A stretch of DNA of 64,000 nt from Thinopyrum elongatum (taxonomy: Eukaryota > Streptophyta > Magnoliopsida > Poales > Poaceae), in the NCBI GenBank assembly GCA_011799875.1, contig CM022301.1, forward strand, positions 218,866,296 through 218,930,295, written 5' to 3'. Positions 35,281 to 47,300 of this stretch are shown here, piece by piece. The translations under genes were made by a program, and so were the position numbers. Position 1 is the stretch's first letter; each line of letters opens with the position of its first letter. A model generated the notes under the pieces. That model had not been told where the DNA came from. It ran no database searches and was given only the letters and a program-made list of their open reading frames with translations.

Positions 35281-36115
35281 GACTCCAGCACCAAATGTGA
35301 TTGCTACAGCATCGTAATGAACTATGCTATCAAGTGAGTAAGCTATTCTATGGTTGCCGAGAATACATGTTCAATTAATAAGTAATCCGTATCATTGAAG
35401 TAATTCCAGAACTCTAGAAACCGTGAAGAATTTATTCCATTTTTCTATTTGGATTTTAGCGAACAGGCGTTTACATGAGATTAGTTAAGTAGGGTTGCCT
35501 TAGTTGTCTGCTACAAGATAGCTAGTTGGAGTCAGATTTCTCCTCCTGGTAGAAAGAGTAAGAATGCAGTTTTTGTTAAATAAATTATTAAAACAAGTGC
35601 AGCAGCCGGTTTCACAGCAGTTGGAGCCTACTTTATCAGATCAAGTTCAAGTGCTGAACCATGAACAAATTGCTGATTTGCTGCAGCCCTGTAGCCAGTT
35701 CCACTGCAGTTGGAGCCTACCATATGACATCAAGTTGATTCCATCACCTTGCCGACATGAGCAAAGCTAATAGTCCACTACTAAATTGGGGCCAACTGCA
35801 GCGTGCAGGAGGTTGTTGTGAGGGAGACGGGGGTCATAGGCTGTGTAATTGCATTGGGATCTACTAGTCTAGGGTTCATTGTTTGTTGTTTTAGGTGTAT
35901 ACTGCAGTCTGTATGCCCTAGCGGTGCAGACTGTCCATGCCAGGGGGGCCTCCCCCAACTTTTTTTTAACGAAAACTGCAAGCAAAGCCCTGTCAGTATT
36001 TTTTACTCAAACACACATCTATTTGCGTGTTGTTTTGTGTTAAAGAAAACACCAAGAAGGCGCAAATTGCCTGCGCCCACAAACAAAAATACTGTACAAA
36101 AAGTACCAGCCTGTC
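35281..36115. other. No further gene seen; probable 3' region of the small PHD gene
   Basis: Short frames only. CAGTTGGAGCCTAC occurs twice (about 35617 and 35707), a minor local duplication. No transposon ends seen. Part is likely 3' UTR of the gene ending at 35280. Confidence 0.4.
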
Positions 36116-36476
36116 TAAGAGGATCTCCAACCATAAATAGCTAATTTGGCCCCCTATATGTCTGCGGACAGCATGGCCTCGCCCCTCATTTGTCCGTGTC
36201 CGCAACAGCGCTCCCCATTTCCCAACCCTCAAATACATACACAAGCATGCAACGTCGATCAATACACGTACTTCGATTCCATAGCACATAGTTCATACAT
36301 AGTACATGCCATCAGACTACCACAATAACGACATGTTCTAATAGTTCATAACTATATATAGGCTAAAGCATAAAGTAAAGTAGGACTATAAATATGGGAA
36401 GTTCACCGACGGCCACCCTTGCCCTTGTCGTCTTTGTCGTGGAAGTAGAGGTCGAAGGTGAAGTAGGGTTAGCCAC

Positions 36477-37192
36477 CGGTGCTGGAAGTGTTGGAGGCGG
36501 TACCAGACATGTTCTCGTCCAATTTCGGGGGCCGGCCGGCGAGGGCACGAACGACTTGGGTTTGCTCCTTCGCGAGGGCATGGGCGGCATAGGCTTGCTG
36601 CTTCGCGAGGATCTGGGCACGAGCTTCCTCCGCGCCCTTGTTCTCTGCGGCACGACGCGACTCCTCAATGCCCTCTTCACGAGGGTTTTGTCGTTGATCC
36701 GGCGGTGGTGGCGCACTTCCGACTCTTTGGAGGCCAGGGACCGCTGCTTGATGGCACGGACGACCGGATCCTCCTCGGATCCGGAGGGCACCAGTACCGC
36801 AGCGGACAAGCAGAAGCCGCGGCGTGCCTTCGCCTTCTCACGGTGGGCACGCTGTGTCTCAACCTCGGAGGAACCGCCGCAGCTATTGCATCCGCGACCA
36901 TGTGCATTGCTGTCGTTGGCCTCAGACTCCGAGGCCGACGTCGGCGCGGGGACAAGCGCCCTCGGCTGGGGTTGTGACGATAGAGCGGAAACACGACGCT
37001 GCAAGCTTCTGCTGGATGCGGTGCCGCCGCTGGATCCGCATCTGGGCAGCTGTGACAGCGGAGCTCGGGTCTCGACCCGGGACTGGCAGCGCGAACTGGA
37101 CAGCTATCTCCTGCTCGTCTGAGTAGGCAGCGAGCTCCTAGTCGATGCCATCATCGGATCCGGACCTGGCGGACTCAGATCCGTTGCTCGCC
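36477..37192 (-). pseudogene. ORF1-like (Myb/NAM-associated) remnant of the Harbinger element
   Basis: Minus-strand reading starts MASNGSESARSGSDDG near 37192, meets a stop, and continues through frame changes. It ends with an open segment (about 36640-36477) reading EEARAQILAKQQAYAAHALA, then QVVRALAGRPP, then SGTASNTSSTGG and stop. This tail is the style of Harbinger ORF1 proteins, often labelled in wheat as GST-T3-like or NAM-associated. The longest annotator-style frame over this region (36363-37004) is one base out of phase with it. Frameshifts make a product unlikely. Confidence 0.55.
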
Positions 37193-37239
37193 ATGCCGGA
37201 GATGACTGGAGAGGAGCGAGGCCAAGCGGAAGCGGAGTG

Positions 37240-37497
37240 GCCTCCAAGGTGGCTAAAGCGTGCCGATAATGTCAAGAGAGGTCGGGGTAGACCGAACTTG
37301 ACATGGGATGAGTCTGTAAGGAGAGATTTCAAGGACTGGAGTATCACCAGAAAACTAGCCATGGATAGGGGTGCGTGGGCTTGCTATCCATTGCCAGAAC
37401 CATGAGTTGGTTGCGAGATCTTATTGGTTTCACCTCTAGCCTATCCCAACTTGTTTGGGACTACAAGGCTTTGTTGTTGTTGTTGTTGTTGTTGTGT
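37240..37497 (+). mobile_element. RTE-type LINE, 5'-truncated 3' end with (TTG)n tail
   Basis: Encodes the C-terminus of a LINE protein: LKRADNVKRGRGRPNLTW, then VRRDFKDWSI, ending in PLPEP and stop near 37402. The short 3' UTR (CCCAACTTGTTTGGGACTA) and a TTG repeat tail (about 37470-37493) are typical of plant RTE LINEs. It lies within the Harbinger element just upstream of that element's ORF1 start. I could not define its target duplication. Confidence 0.85.
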
Positions 37498-37775
37498 TGC
37501 GTCCAGGGTGGGGATTGGGATGGATTTTGTGCTGTCAGGATGGGCCGGCCTGACTAGGCGGACGCATCCGGGCGGCCCCACATATGAGCTGGGTTTGAGG
37601 GGCGCGGAACAGCGTGGACATTTGGGCTAGGGAGGGGGGGCAGTTGGGTGCCCTTTTTTTTGGTCCGAGCTGTGTCCGGGCTGTCCGCCCGGACATACGG
37701 GGGCGGAATAGGGGGTCCTGTTGCTTACCGTCGTGGGAAGGGGTGCCATGTCAGCTTCCTGCACTCCTGAAGTTG

Positions 37776-38698
37776 TCATTTGCCGTATGAGTGAGCTGCT
37801 GCAGCCCTAGATCTCTGAATACTGCACCAGACTTGGCGCGCAAACGAGCACCCTGTGAGCAGAGGGGAAATGGTTTCAGGTTCCTGTTCATAGAGAGGGC
37901 ATGCCCGCCAGGTGACCCCTTCCAACATCTGTTCTTCGCTGCAAACCAACTGAAAAATCTTGCATTTCAAAGGAGCCCAGCAATGCTAATTTTGCCGCCA
38001 GAGGGGAGCTTCAGTCCGGCCATCAAAGAAAGCATTCCAGGCAGAGTTGGCGGAGTATAACCCAGATTCAGTTCGGCATCAGATAAAGGTATCCTCAATC
38101 TTTGGAGCGAGTTGAACGCTCCCAACAAGCTCCCTAGGTGCAAGTATTCCATGATTCCTCGTGTCACAAACCCAGCGATCATCCGCTAGATCATCTGCAA
38201 CTGGTCTGCTGTGCACTCCGTGCTTGCTGACTGCTGCCACCACCTCCGGAGCTAAGTCAGCAATTGATTGACCCGTCGATCAAACCATCTAACCAGAACT
38301 TGGTGCCTTTTGCAATTCCCTAGAATGACCTTTGTTGTGGCATGAAACATCACTGTGGCGTTCCTGTTGCAGTTGAGTTTAAACTGAGCCCATGGGCCTG
38401 TCGAGGCTGGTGCACCGCAGCCATGGCCACCTTAGGCGCGGCGCCCACCTCATCTTTTGCAGGTTCTTCACCCCAATGCCTCTGTACTCAATCTGTTGGC
38501 ACCATGCACGACACACAGGACTCTTGACTCCTTTTCGAAAAGAAGCTGCTCTTCTTTTTTATCTATCGCCTCACACGAACCATCTGGGCACATCCACTGC
38601 CAGCAGGTTATGAATTGGAGCAGCTGATGTGACTGTTCAACTAGCACCAGTTTCCCGCCCTTTATCATCACACCTAGCTGTCCATCAATCTTGTCCAC
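37776..38698 (-). pseudogene. L1-type LINE remnant: RT tail and zf-RVT domain
   Basis: On the minus strand, 38698-38470 reads DKIDGQLGV, GGKLVLVEQS, AIDKKEEQLLF, the degenerate end of a LINE reverse transcriptase. Further along, 37970-37776 reads KCKIFQLV, CPLYEQEPETISPLLTGCSF and ARQVW, matching the zinc-binding (zf-RVT) domain found after RT in plant L1 LINEs. Stops and frameshifts lie between. Fusion to a host gene is unlikely. Confidence 0.72.
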
Positions 38699-38739
38699 AA
38701 TCGGTTGAAAGCCCTGATAGTCTTAAACCCAAATTCGCA

Positions 38740-40139
38740 TCCGTACGGACTTGAACCCGGGTGGTGAGATCACATCTGCTCTTGTGCACTTTTTTGAGAG
38801 AAAAGCACGTCTGGACTTGGGAAAGATGGGGGTAGAATGGTCTTTCTGTGCTCTTAACTCATGGATATGCTTACAATCCCTAAAACAAAATCGGTTCTCA
38901 CGGAAGAGTTGCAATGCAATAAATTCTGTTGGCATAATGAAGAATGAGGTTGCACTTAGTGGCGAAAACAAAACTGCATTTCATATTTTACTAATTTCTC
39001 CGTGCCGCTAAAAGGTTGCTGCTTATAAGATTTTGTTTTCTGAGGAACTTAGTGAACACAATATTTTATTCCAATCTGTTCGTACATTGTAATTATGAAC
39101 AGAAGCAATGTTTCTCTTGGTTTACATACATGGTTATTGATGCCTATACAATAGGAATGTGATAATTCAGAAAGGTTCACTGACAATCGATACTGAAAAC
39201 CACAATGTAGTCCATGGAACATCAACACGCCCTATTTTGTGGAGTAAATCTATGCTGCTTTAGGTTCAAATATGTTTTTACCCTATCAACATGCCCCTTT
39301 TATATATTGGTTTTTGTCTGTTATCAGATTGCGTGTGATCAAGGCATTGTAATTTGGACTCCAGCAAGATTCACCTCAACTGTATGATATTTTTTCTTGA
39401 AGCGGATCAATAGTATGATTTAAGCTATTCGTCTGTCTTCTTTTTTAGGTGATCTCTCATCGATGCGGCTTGCTCCTTGGGGTTATACTTGAAGCAACAA
39501 AGCTGGTTTCTGTGATGATGCTGTTAAGGAACATTTCTTATACTGACGCTGCATAACAAATACTAGCAGCCCATGCCAATATACCCCGTTTTGAGTTAAT
39601 GTCACCGGTGTCTAATTATCTTCGAAGTTCCTGGCTGTACCGTGTTGCTGCTGCATGTGGCACCGTCACCACTCACCAGCAGTTAAGGAGTATATCTTTT
39701 TGTTTCTTGCAAAAAAGTTAAGGAGTATATTTTTCTTTTTGAAAAAAATTTAAGGAGTACATTTTTGGCCTTTATGACCATGATTGCTGCAAGCTGGCAT
39801 GCTGTGTGGACCGTTCTTGAGTTATATACATGTTCTGGGTCGTCTTACTAGGCATGTACGTTGCGCATTCTGGCAAAAGTTGTTTTGCTCGTGGAAATAC
39901 ACGGTGCACCCCAAAATACCTGAGATTGTTTGTTTATATATACAAGCAATTTTCAAGAAACCAAGCCATGTGAAATAAATGCCGAGCCTCTTGCTGTGAG
40001 ACAGACTGGTAAAAGTACTTATGATCTAAAGAGGCATGTCCCGAATAGGAAACGATTTGCACCAGCAGGCTAGCACTAGATTGATCTACATGAGGAATGA
40101 TGGGTCGTATAGTGCCCACCCATTCATGGTGACTTTTTT
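38740..40139. other. Intergenic DNA with two weak exon-like pieces
   Basis: Mostly AT-rich with no long frame. Two pieces look exon-like on the + strand: 39328-39381 (after TTATCAG, before GTATGA; reads IACDQGIVIWTP) and 39449-39556 (after TTTTTTAG; reads VISHRCGLLLGV to a TAA). They join in phase, but I recognise no family and see no upstream exon. They may be a gene relic. Nothing else supported. Confidence 0.3.
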
Positions 40140-40338
40140 TTTTACAAAATTCTGCATCAGTTGATAAGAGTCGGGCGTGAATTCTTTTCGATTGTATCGC
40201 ACGCCGATGCGAAGTTTTGGATCAACCCTTTATGAACAGCGAGCGTGATAATGCGGCGTGTACAACAAACATGTCGCTGGTACGCGATAAGCAAAGCAGC
40301 TGAGAGCAGAGCACAGGCCCAAGCAGAATTGCAACTAG

Positions 40339-40340
<2 letters not shown>

Positions 40341-40375
<35 letters not shown>
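40341..40375. repeat. (GT)17 microsatellite
   Basis: Uninterrupted GT dinucleotides, about 1 kb upstream of the PTM-like start codon. The Val/Cys or His/Thr runs in overlapping frames are translations of this repeat. Confidence 0.97.
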
Positions 40376-40376
<1 letters not shown>

Positions 40377-40429
40377 CAGTCGCTGGCACGCCACGACCAG
40401 TCTACCCGTAAAAACCTGGAGGAGCAGGT

Positions 40430-41384
40430 CAAGCCCGGTGCTTGGCGCGCGCCAACCGTTGGCCCGGCCTCCCCCTAGCCCTACCTCTACCCCGAGCGAG
40501 CAGTGCACCACCCCCTCCTCCCTGACACCCACGGCGACTCCCTCCACCGTTTTGAATTTGAAAAAAGTGCAGCGCCACCCCGCCTCCATCCTGCTCGCTC
40601 GCGTCGCCGGGGCAACGAGATCGAGCGGCCGTCCGTCGTACCACTGCCGCTGCCCTCCCGCTTGCCCGGTTGAGCCGAGCCAGGCGGGCTGGACGGACAC
40701 GACGAGGGGACCTGCCACGCACGCGGTTCCCCCTACCCGTCCATCCGCACCGGGTCGCGCCCGCCATCCGCCAGCCCCTCGTGAGCTGGCCCCGCCCCTC
40801 ACTCCCACCGCCCGCGTGGCCCCACCTCGCGTCACGTGGATCCTGCTCCAGCAGCGCGAGTAACCCGACCCGCACAAGGCGACACGGACCGGAGTGACGC
40901 GACGCGAGCCCGAGTGCGGCCTTGCCTTCCCTTCCTCGTGCTCGCTCGCCTCGCCTCGCCTGTGCAGTTCTCGCTCTCCCTTTCCTTTTCCTCAACCCCT
41001 TCCCTTCCCTGCCCTCCTCGCCCATTCCTCATCTGCTCCTCGCCTCCACCCCGCCTCCTCCTCGTCCTCCTCGCCTCCCGCCGCCCCCGCCCCCGCCCCC
41101 GCCGCCGCGCAGCCCTGCGAACCCCCGCCGCCGATCGACTCCCGACCGCCCGATTCCCCGCTGTTCCTCGCGCCGGGCCTTGGGCTGTCACGCCGCCGCC
41201 AGCGCGTCGCGAGGTTCAGCGGACTCTCCAGATTCGCATCTAACCACACCCGGCCACTCCGTGAGCCCGCCCCTCCGGGAATTCTGCCGGAATCTCGCCC
41301 GGAGCGCTCGCGATTCGCGGCGCGGATGCTTGTCTAGGCAGGCGCCGCGCCACTCGGTTCGCTAGGGTTTTCGCGTCCGATGCT
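40430..41384 (+). promoter_or_regulatory. GC-rich promoter and 5' leader of the PTM-like gene
   Basis: Strong rise in G+C and CpG over about 950 bp directly before ATG 41385. The part 40920-41120 is pyrimidine-rich (CTCCTCCTCGTCCTCC, CCCGCCCCCGCC), typical of grass gene leaders. I see no clear TATA box. Long open frames on both strands here reflect base composition. The transcription start and any leader intron cannot be set from sequence alone. Confidence 0.55.
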
Positions 41385-44300
41385 ATGGACCCCGCGGCGG
41401 CTCAGCCCCGGGAAGTTGCTGATCGGACGCCTGCCGAGGACCCTCCCGCCGTCGCCCCGTCCGCGGCGCCACTTGCTGACGAGGTGATGGAAGAGATCGC
41501 GGAGGCCAGCGCGGCGGCGGGACTGGGAGAAGAAGAACCCGCTGCTGCGGCGCCCGTGTGCGTCACGAGTGAGCCCAAGGCGGAGGAGACGGCTGGAGGC
41601 ACCACAACGGAGCAACAGAGTATCGTCTTGGCCTTGGTGAGTGAGGGGAAGATGGATGCGGACGATTGCTGCACGGGGGACGCAGATCATGCTGCGGCCC
41701 CTGTGGCGAGCGAAACGAAGACTGTGGTAGATGACATCACCATTCAGGAGCAAGAGCATGCTCTGGCAACTGAGGTGAAGATGGAGGAAGAGGATCAACA
41801 GCCCACCCAACCTGCTGGTGCCCGTCAGGTGAAAGAGGAGGAGGGGGAATGCTTGGTGGGCCGCTACATCAGCCAGACTGCTGATGATGGTACAAGGATT
41901 CGTCTTGGGAAGGTTGCATCATACGACACCAGCATTGGGACGTACAGCGTGGTGTTTGAGGATGGACAGAGTGAGGAGCTGGGGCATCCTCAGCTCCAGG
42001 AGTTACTCATGACTGAGGAAAATGGTGCATCTGGCATGAAAGTCAGCTGCAGGAAGAGGAAGCTGGACCTGGTCGTTTCATCAGGGACTGCCACGGTGCT
42101 CAATGGTCCGCCAACTACTAGACAGAAGGTTGATGCATGTCAAATGCCTGATGCATCCCAGCAAAGTGGATCTGGCTCAGATGTATCAGAGGATGTGGAA
42201 TCTTCCAGCAATTCATCAGATTCTACTAAAGAATTGGCAATCGTGCCGTGCCTGCCAGTTCAGGGCCCAGAGTTGCCTCCGTCATCAGGCGACATTGATG
42301 TGCCGGGGGAGTCCATAAGTCACCTCTTTTCTGTTTATAACTTCCTCCGTTCATTCAGTGTGCAGCTGTTCCTCAGTCCATTTGGCATGGATGATTTTGT
42401 TGCATCCATTAATTGCTCTGTGCAGAGTACATTGTTCGATGCTGTACATGTCTCGCTGCTGCGGGCGCTGAGGCGGCAGCTTGAGACTAAATCCTCTGAA
42501 GGATCAGAGCTTGCTTCAAATTGCTTGAAGTATGTAACCTATCAACCCTCCATTTAGTGGAATCGTTATCATTTTAGTGAATCTTGTGTCCTTTTACTTC
42601 AATACTGATTTTTTTCTGTCAATTTTCCTCAAATATTTGCAGGTATCTAGATTGGTCATTGCTAGATGCACTGACTTGGCCAACTTTGTTACTGGAGTAC
42701 CTCTATGTAATGGGTTGCATCAAGAGTCTAGGGGGGAAGAGTTTTGCTCGAAGCCTCTTGGCCCTTGAATATTATAAGCTTCCTGTTACCATGAAGCTTA
42801 GGGTCCTCCAAATACTCTGTGATCATGCCATTGATTCTGAAGAACTCAAAACTGAACTGGAGGCACGGGAGGCCTATAATGAGGAACTGGAATATGAGAT
42901 GGATTCAAGTAATTCCTCAGAGGCTGGATCACGAGTAGTCCTGACTAGGCCCTCAAGGGTTTCTGCTTGCAAAAAGATTGAAGATTCCCAGAATCTGGAA
43001 GCTGCTCCAAATGTAACAAGTCCAGAAGCTGTTGTAGCAAATGCATCCCTGGATGGCAACAGTGATGATTGCCGAATATGTGGAATGGATGGGACTCTTG
43101 TATGCTGTGATGGCTGCCCATGGGCATATCACTCAAGATGTATTGGTCTGAACAAAGCATTTCTGCCCCAGGGACTTTGGTTCTGTCCAGAATGTGTGGT
43201 TAACAAGCTTGGGCCAACATCTTCAAGGATAGAGCGTGGGGCAAGAGGAGCTCAAATTTTTGGCATTGACATGTGTGAGAGACTCTTCCTGGGATCCTGC
43301 AACTATCTGCTTGTGTAAGTTCTTGCATCTCAATCCTGCATTATTTGGTGTTTACCAGCGATCCAAGAAATAGAGCGATTATCTTAATTAGCTGTCATTT
43401 AGAACTCGTTGGTTGTTTCCATTTCTTTGGATGCCAGGCTTGCTCTTTGCGCTTGTTGGGTTCGACGAAGCAGTTTTTTTCCTTGTAAAGCTCGGGCCAT
43501 TCTTTGGAAAAGGTGTTTTTTTTTTTACATATTTTCTGCCACATGTGGAGGCCCCCCTATGGACTCCACTACTTTTCCAACATTGTGGATCATCGAGGCG
43601 CCAGATTTCCCTCTGCGGCCCATGAACCCGGAGGGCTTTTTCATAGACATAGAGGGTGGTTCTACTTGTGAGAGTTCTTTCAGTGGAGGGGAACCTTCTA
43701 CTAGAAACCCTTCCCCGTCCCCTACGTTGCTAGTTGATAGGCATAGAGCAATGGAATCTCTGGGGCACATTTTCTCATTCACTCTGCATAGCCAGTCCTA
43801 CATCGATAAATACTGCTATTAATGTTGAATTTTACAGTACATGTTTCCTTTTTTTTGGGGGGGTGGGGGGGTGGGGGTCTAAAATAAGGGCAAACATGTG
43901 AGCTGTATAAGGTTAGGTGGAACTTAATTAATGTAGGGAAAACCATATTCTATTGGACCTGATAACCACAGTTATGAATTTAAGTACAGCAAGTCTTCTA
44001 CTATCATATGCCCTTCCTAATCTCATATAGTTCAGCCATTTGTTTCGTCTTTCCCCTTTGTCAATTCTGCTTTTGCACCTGTTCACAGCTGACTCCTGAT
44101 CCGTATTTTTTTTAGTGCGTAGCCATAGTTTGAGTGCTACCCCATAAATACCAGCCTTTTTCTCCGGCCTGTACCTGGAAATATATTTCTGTCCTAAATT
44201 TTCTTTAATGGTAATTCTGTCAAATAATGCAGGACTGAAACATCTTCGAATGCAGAGTCTTATGCAAGTTATTACAATCAGTATGATGTTGTCAAGGTCA

Positions 44301-47300
44301 TCCAAGTACTTGCCCTTTCAGATGCATATACAGCTATATGTAGGAGAATAACAGAGTACTGGCCCCACCTGCTAGATGTATTTCAGAACGAGAGGTCAAA
44401 AATAGGTAAAAATACTGATGCAAGCTATGCTCTACAATGCAATACGTTGCTGAGTGCTACTCCAAATGAAGCAGTAGATGGAAGTGTCCGTTCAATCTTA
44501 AAAGATGGTGGTGAGAGTAAAACAGCAGTATTTTCTGAAGTAGATGTGCAGCACAAATTTGTGGCTAATCAATTTACAGTGTGCTCTGCCGATCAACTGG
44601 AGGAACAAAACATGGTGACTAGTGTAGATGGTACTGAGAACAACAACCTACAAACTTCTTTAGCTCAGAATGACGTACATACTACACCAATCAATGGAGC
44701 TTTTGGATCCTCAGGGTTATCCTCAGTTTCTCATCAGAATGGCTCCATGGTAGCTGGTTTGTCTAACATAACACATGCACAGCCAGCATATCCGTTAATT
44801 CGTACAGACTTGTCGACCTCCTTTTCAGGGATGAAAGATAATGCCATGTCCAGAGAAGATATTGGGAGCGCCATTTCTGTGAAGGCAGACTCATCTTCTG
44901 CATCTCAAAATAAACATACCTTTGGAAACGTGATTGGTGGCAAGGCAGCTAAATTGTCATCATTTAAACCTCAGGCTTACATGAATCTTTACAATCATGG
45001 CAATATCGCAGCATCTGCTGCCGCTAATCTAGCTGTTCTTACATCAGATGAAGGAAAAGTTGCAGCATCTCAAGTCATCACAAATCCAAGGAAGAAAATG
45101 GCTGCTGACTGCGCTCTACAAGTGAAAGCATTTTCCTCAGCAGCTGCTCAATTTGTTTGGCCATGTACTGAAAAGAAGGTTATGGAAGTCCCAAGAGATA
45201 GATGTGGCTGGTGCCTTGCCTGTAAAAGTTCGGCAATTGGAAATAAAAAGGCTTGTTTTCTTAATTTAGCTACTGCAAATGCTTCCAAAGGATCTGCTCG
45301 AATTTTTAGTGCCATGCATGTAATCAAAGGTTCTGAGAGCCATTTCCCCAGCATCGTTGCTTATCTGACCAACATGGAGGAGAGTTTACGTGGCCTTTTA
45401 GTTGGTTCCCTACAAGACATGCAGCAGAGACAACGATGGCATAAACAGCTACAAGAAGCTTCCAACTGCAGAACTATAATACCCCTCTTGCTTGAAGTGA
45501 GTTCTAGGATTCAAACTAATTTTTTAGTATCCGTGATACTTGTCAGTAATACTTTGAAGAACAGAATTGTTGGTATACCACTTTATTTGTGCGTATTTAG
45601 GGACACACTAGTTAATAGTCACGTCATCACGTGGAATCTAGTGTTACTTTCCCGCAAAAAAATAAATATCTAGTGTTACAAAATCAGGAAACATAGTTAA
45701 TGCAGCATTTAGTCTCTGCGTGTTTCAATCGTGTCTTCATTACAGACGTATTTTCTGGGGAAGGGACAACTCTGAATTGCAGCCCTTGACCCACCTTGAC
45801 CCAATGAAGGGATGGTCAAGACCTCGCAGCTTTCAAATACACAATAAGGCTGGTCATAGTGGGAGTAATTTAGCTAGTAACATAACGCACCCCAAGGCAA
45901 GTTTGCTTATGTGGCAAGTAGTTAATGAGGAGAGAGGTTTTTGTGGTAAAATAATATGTTACTGTAACATAACACACCCCAATGCAAATGAGTCTACATC
46001 TAAGTAAATGAACGCTTGCATGATAGAAACATAGACTAGTAACATATGCATGTTACTAGTCTAAGTTACTTCCCACTATGACCAGCCTAAGATCACTGAG
46101 CCTTCAAATACCCCACCACCTCGCAGCTACAGTGATCCCAAGCAATTCCGCGTTCACTGGCGAGGCACACAACCACCTCTCTAAACCTTAATAACAACCG
46201 GGCGGAGGATTTCAACATGCCATATACACCTCGGTCTCCTGTAATAATGCCACGAGAACTGATCTCGTATTCTTTTTCTTGGGTCGGTCGAGATCCACCA
46301 CACAAAATCTTTCCATATATAGCTTGAATTTGAACTCGTACCTTATATGAGTATTTATAGATTTTCTTCAATTGTTTGAGATTGCCGAAATTGCATGGAT
46401 AACTCGATAATATATTTAGATGGAGTCCGCCTCTCCTTCTATTTTTGTATTTCTAGTTGGATTCAAGGGTTAAGATACTGTACTTTCTGCAACTTTACTA
46501 AGTTTTGGTCCATCCTAAAGAAAAATATGGTTATGGGAGCTAGTCTTGAAGAAAGGACATGAACAAGTGTGGTTATCAATAGCAGATTGGGGGAGGGTTT
46601 CTGCAATGGTAGCAAATAGAGGCGACATACAGGGGTAACATAACTAGGCATATTTCTAGAAACTAAGTAACTCAATCTAAAAGGTATATTCCAATAAAAG
46701 CTGATATGAATATGTTATTATATGACGCAACTACGCAAATAAAAAGCAGAAAAGTGTGGGTGGCAATTTCGTCAAGCGCTTCACGACTCAGCGCTGGATA
46801 ATTGGAAGTGCTAAATGAAAAGGTCTTTATTAGGCAAAATAAAATAATATGGAAAATATAATGGCATATTTAGTGCTGTTACATTGGTGCTAGCATCACT
46901 TGCTTCTGTGCATTAAGTTGGGTACACAATAATAGTAACATAATGTTGAGAGCCCTGCAGAAATTATTGCATTAAATAGCAGCGGAAAACAAAATATATT
47001 TGTTATCTAATAAAAAGTTGCTACATTTCGTGTGCAGTTGGAGAGCAATATTCGTGGGATAGCATTTTCTGCAAGCTGGTTGAAGCTAATGGATGATTGG
47101 CCTGTGAAATCTCCTGGTGTATCTGCTGGACCATCCCGTTCTGCAGCATACCAAAAACGTGGAACTGGTGGAAGGCGGGGCAGAAAACGTTTGTTGGCAT
47201 CTGAATCTTCTACTGTTACTGATGATGACAAGAGCTGGAAAGAGGTGAATTGGTGGAATGGAGGAAATATTTCTAAATGTATTTTGCAGAAGGGGGTTCT

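Larger units (their letters stand above)
36119..37724 (-). mobile_element. Harbinger-like DNA transposon, non-autonomous
   Basis: Inverted ends: left GAGGATCTCCAACC then CCCCCTATATGTCTGCGGACAGC (about 36119-36173). Right, read in reverse, GCAACAGGACCCCCTATTCCGCC then GTATGTCCGGGCGGACAGC (about 37677-37724). TAA lies at 36116-36118 and TTA at 37725-37727, so the 3-bp target site is not a clean direct repeat. The inside carries an ORF1-type remnant on the minus strand and a LINE insertion. No transposase is visible. Ends are set to within a few bases. Confidence 0.65.

Noticed and set aside
36394..37122. 242-codon + strand ORF and the 213-codon minus ORF
   Set aside because: They run through the Harbinger element; the recognisable ORF1 tail is on the minus strand in a different phase from either.
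40335..41365. Long ORFs on both strands (up to 198 codons)
   Set aside because: They come from GC-rich promoter and leader composition and from the (GT)n repeat; frames conflict and the coding exon starts at 41385.
43409..43822. 137-codon ORF within intron 2 as an alternative exon
   Set aside because: No acceptor or donor fits the flanking phases, and the exon 2 to exon 3 junction already gives a continuous PTM-like reading.
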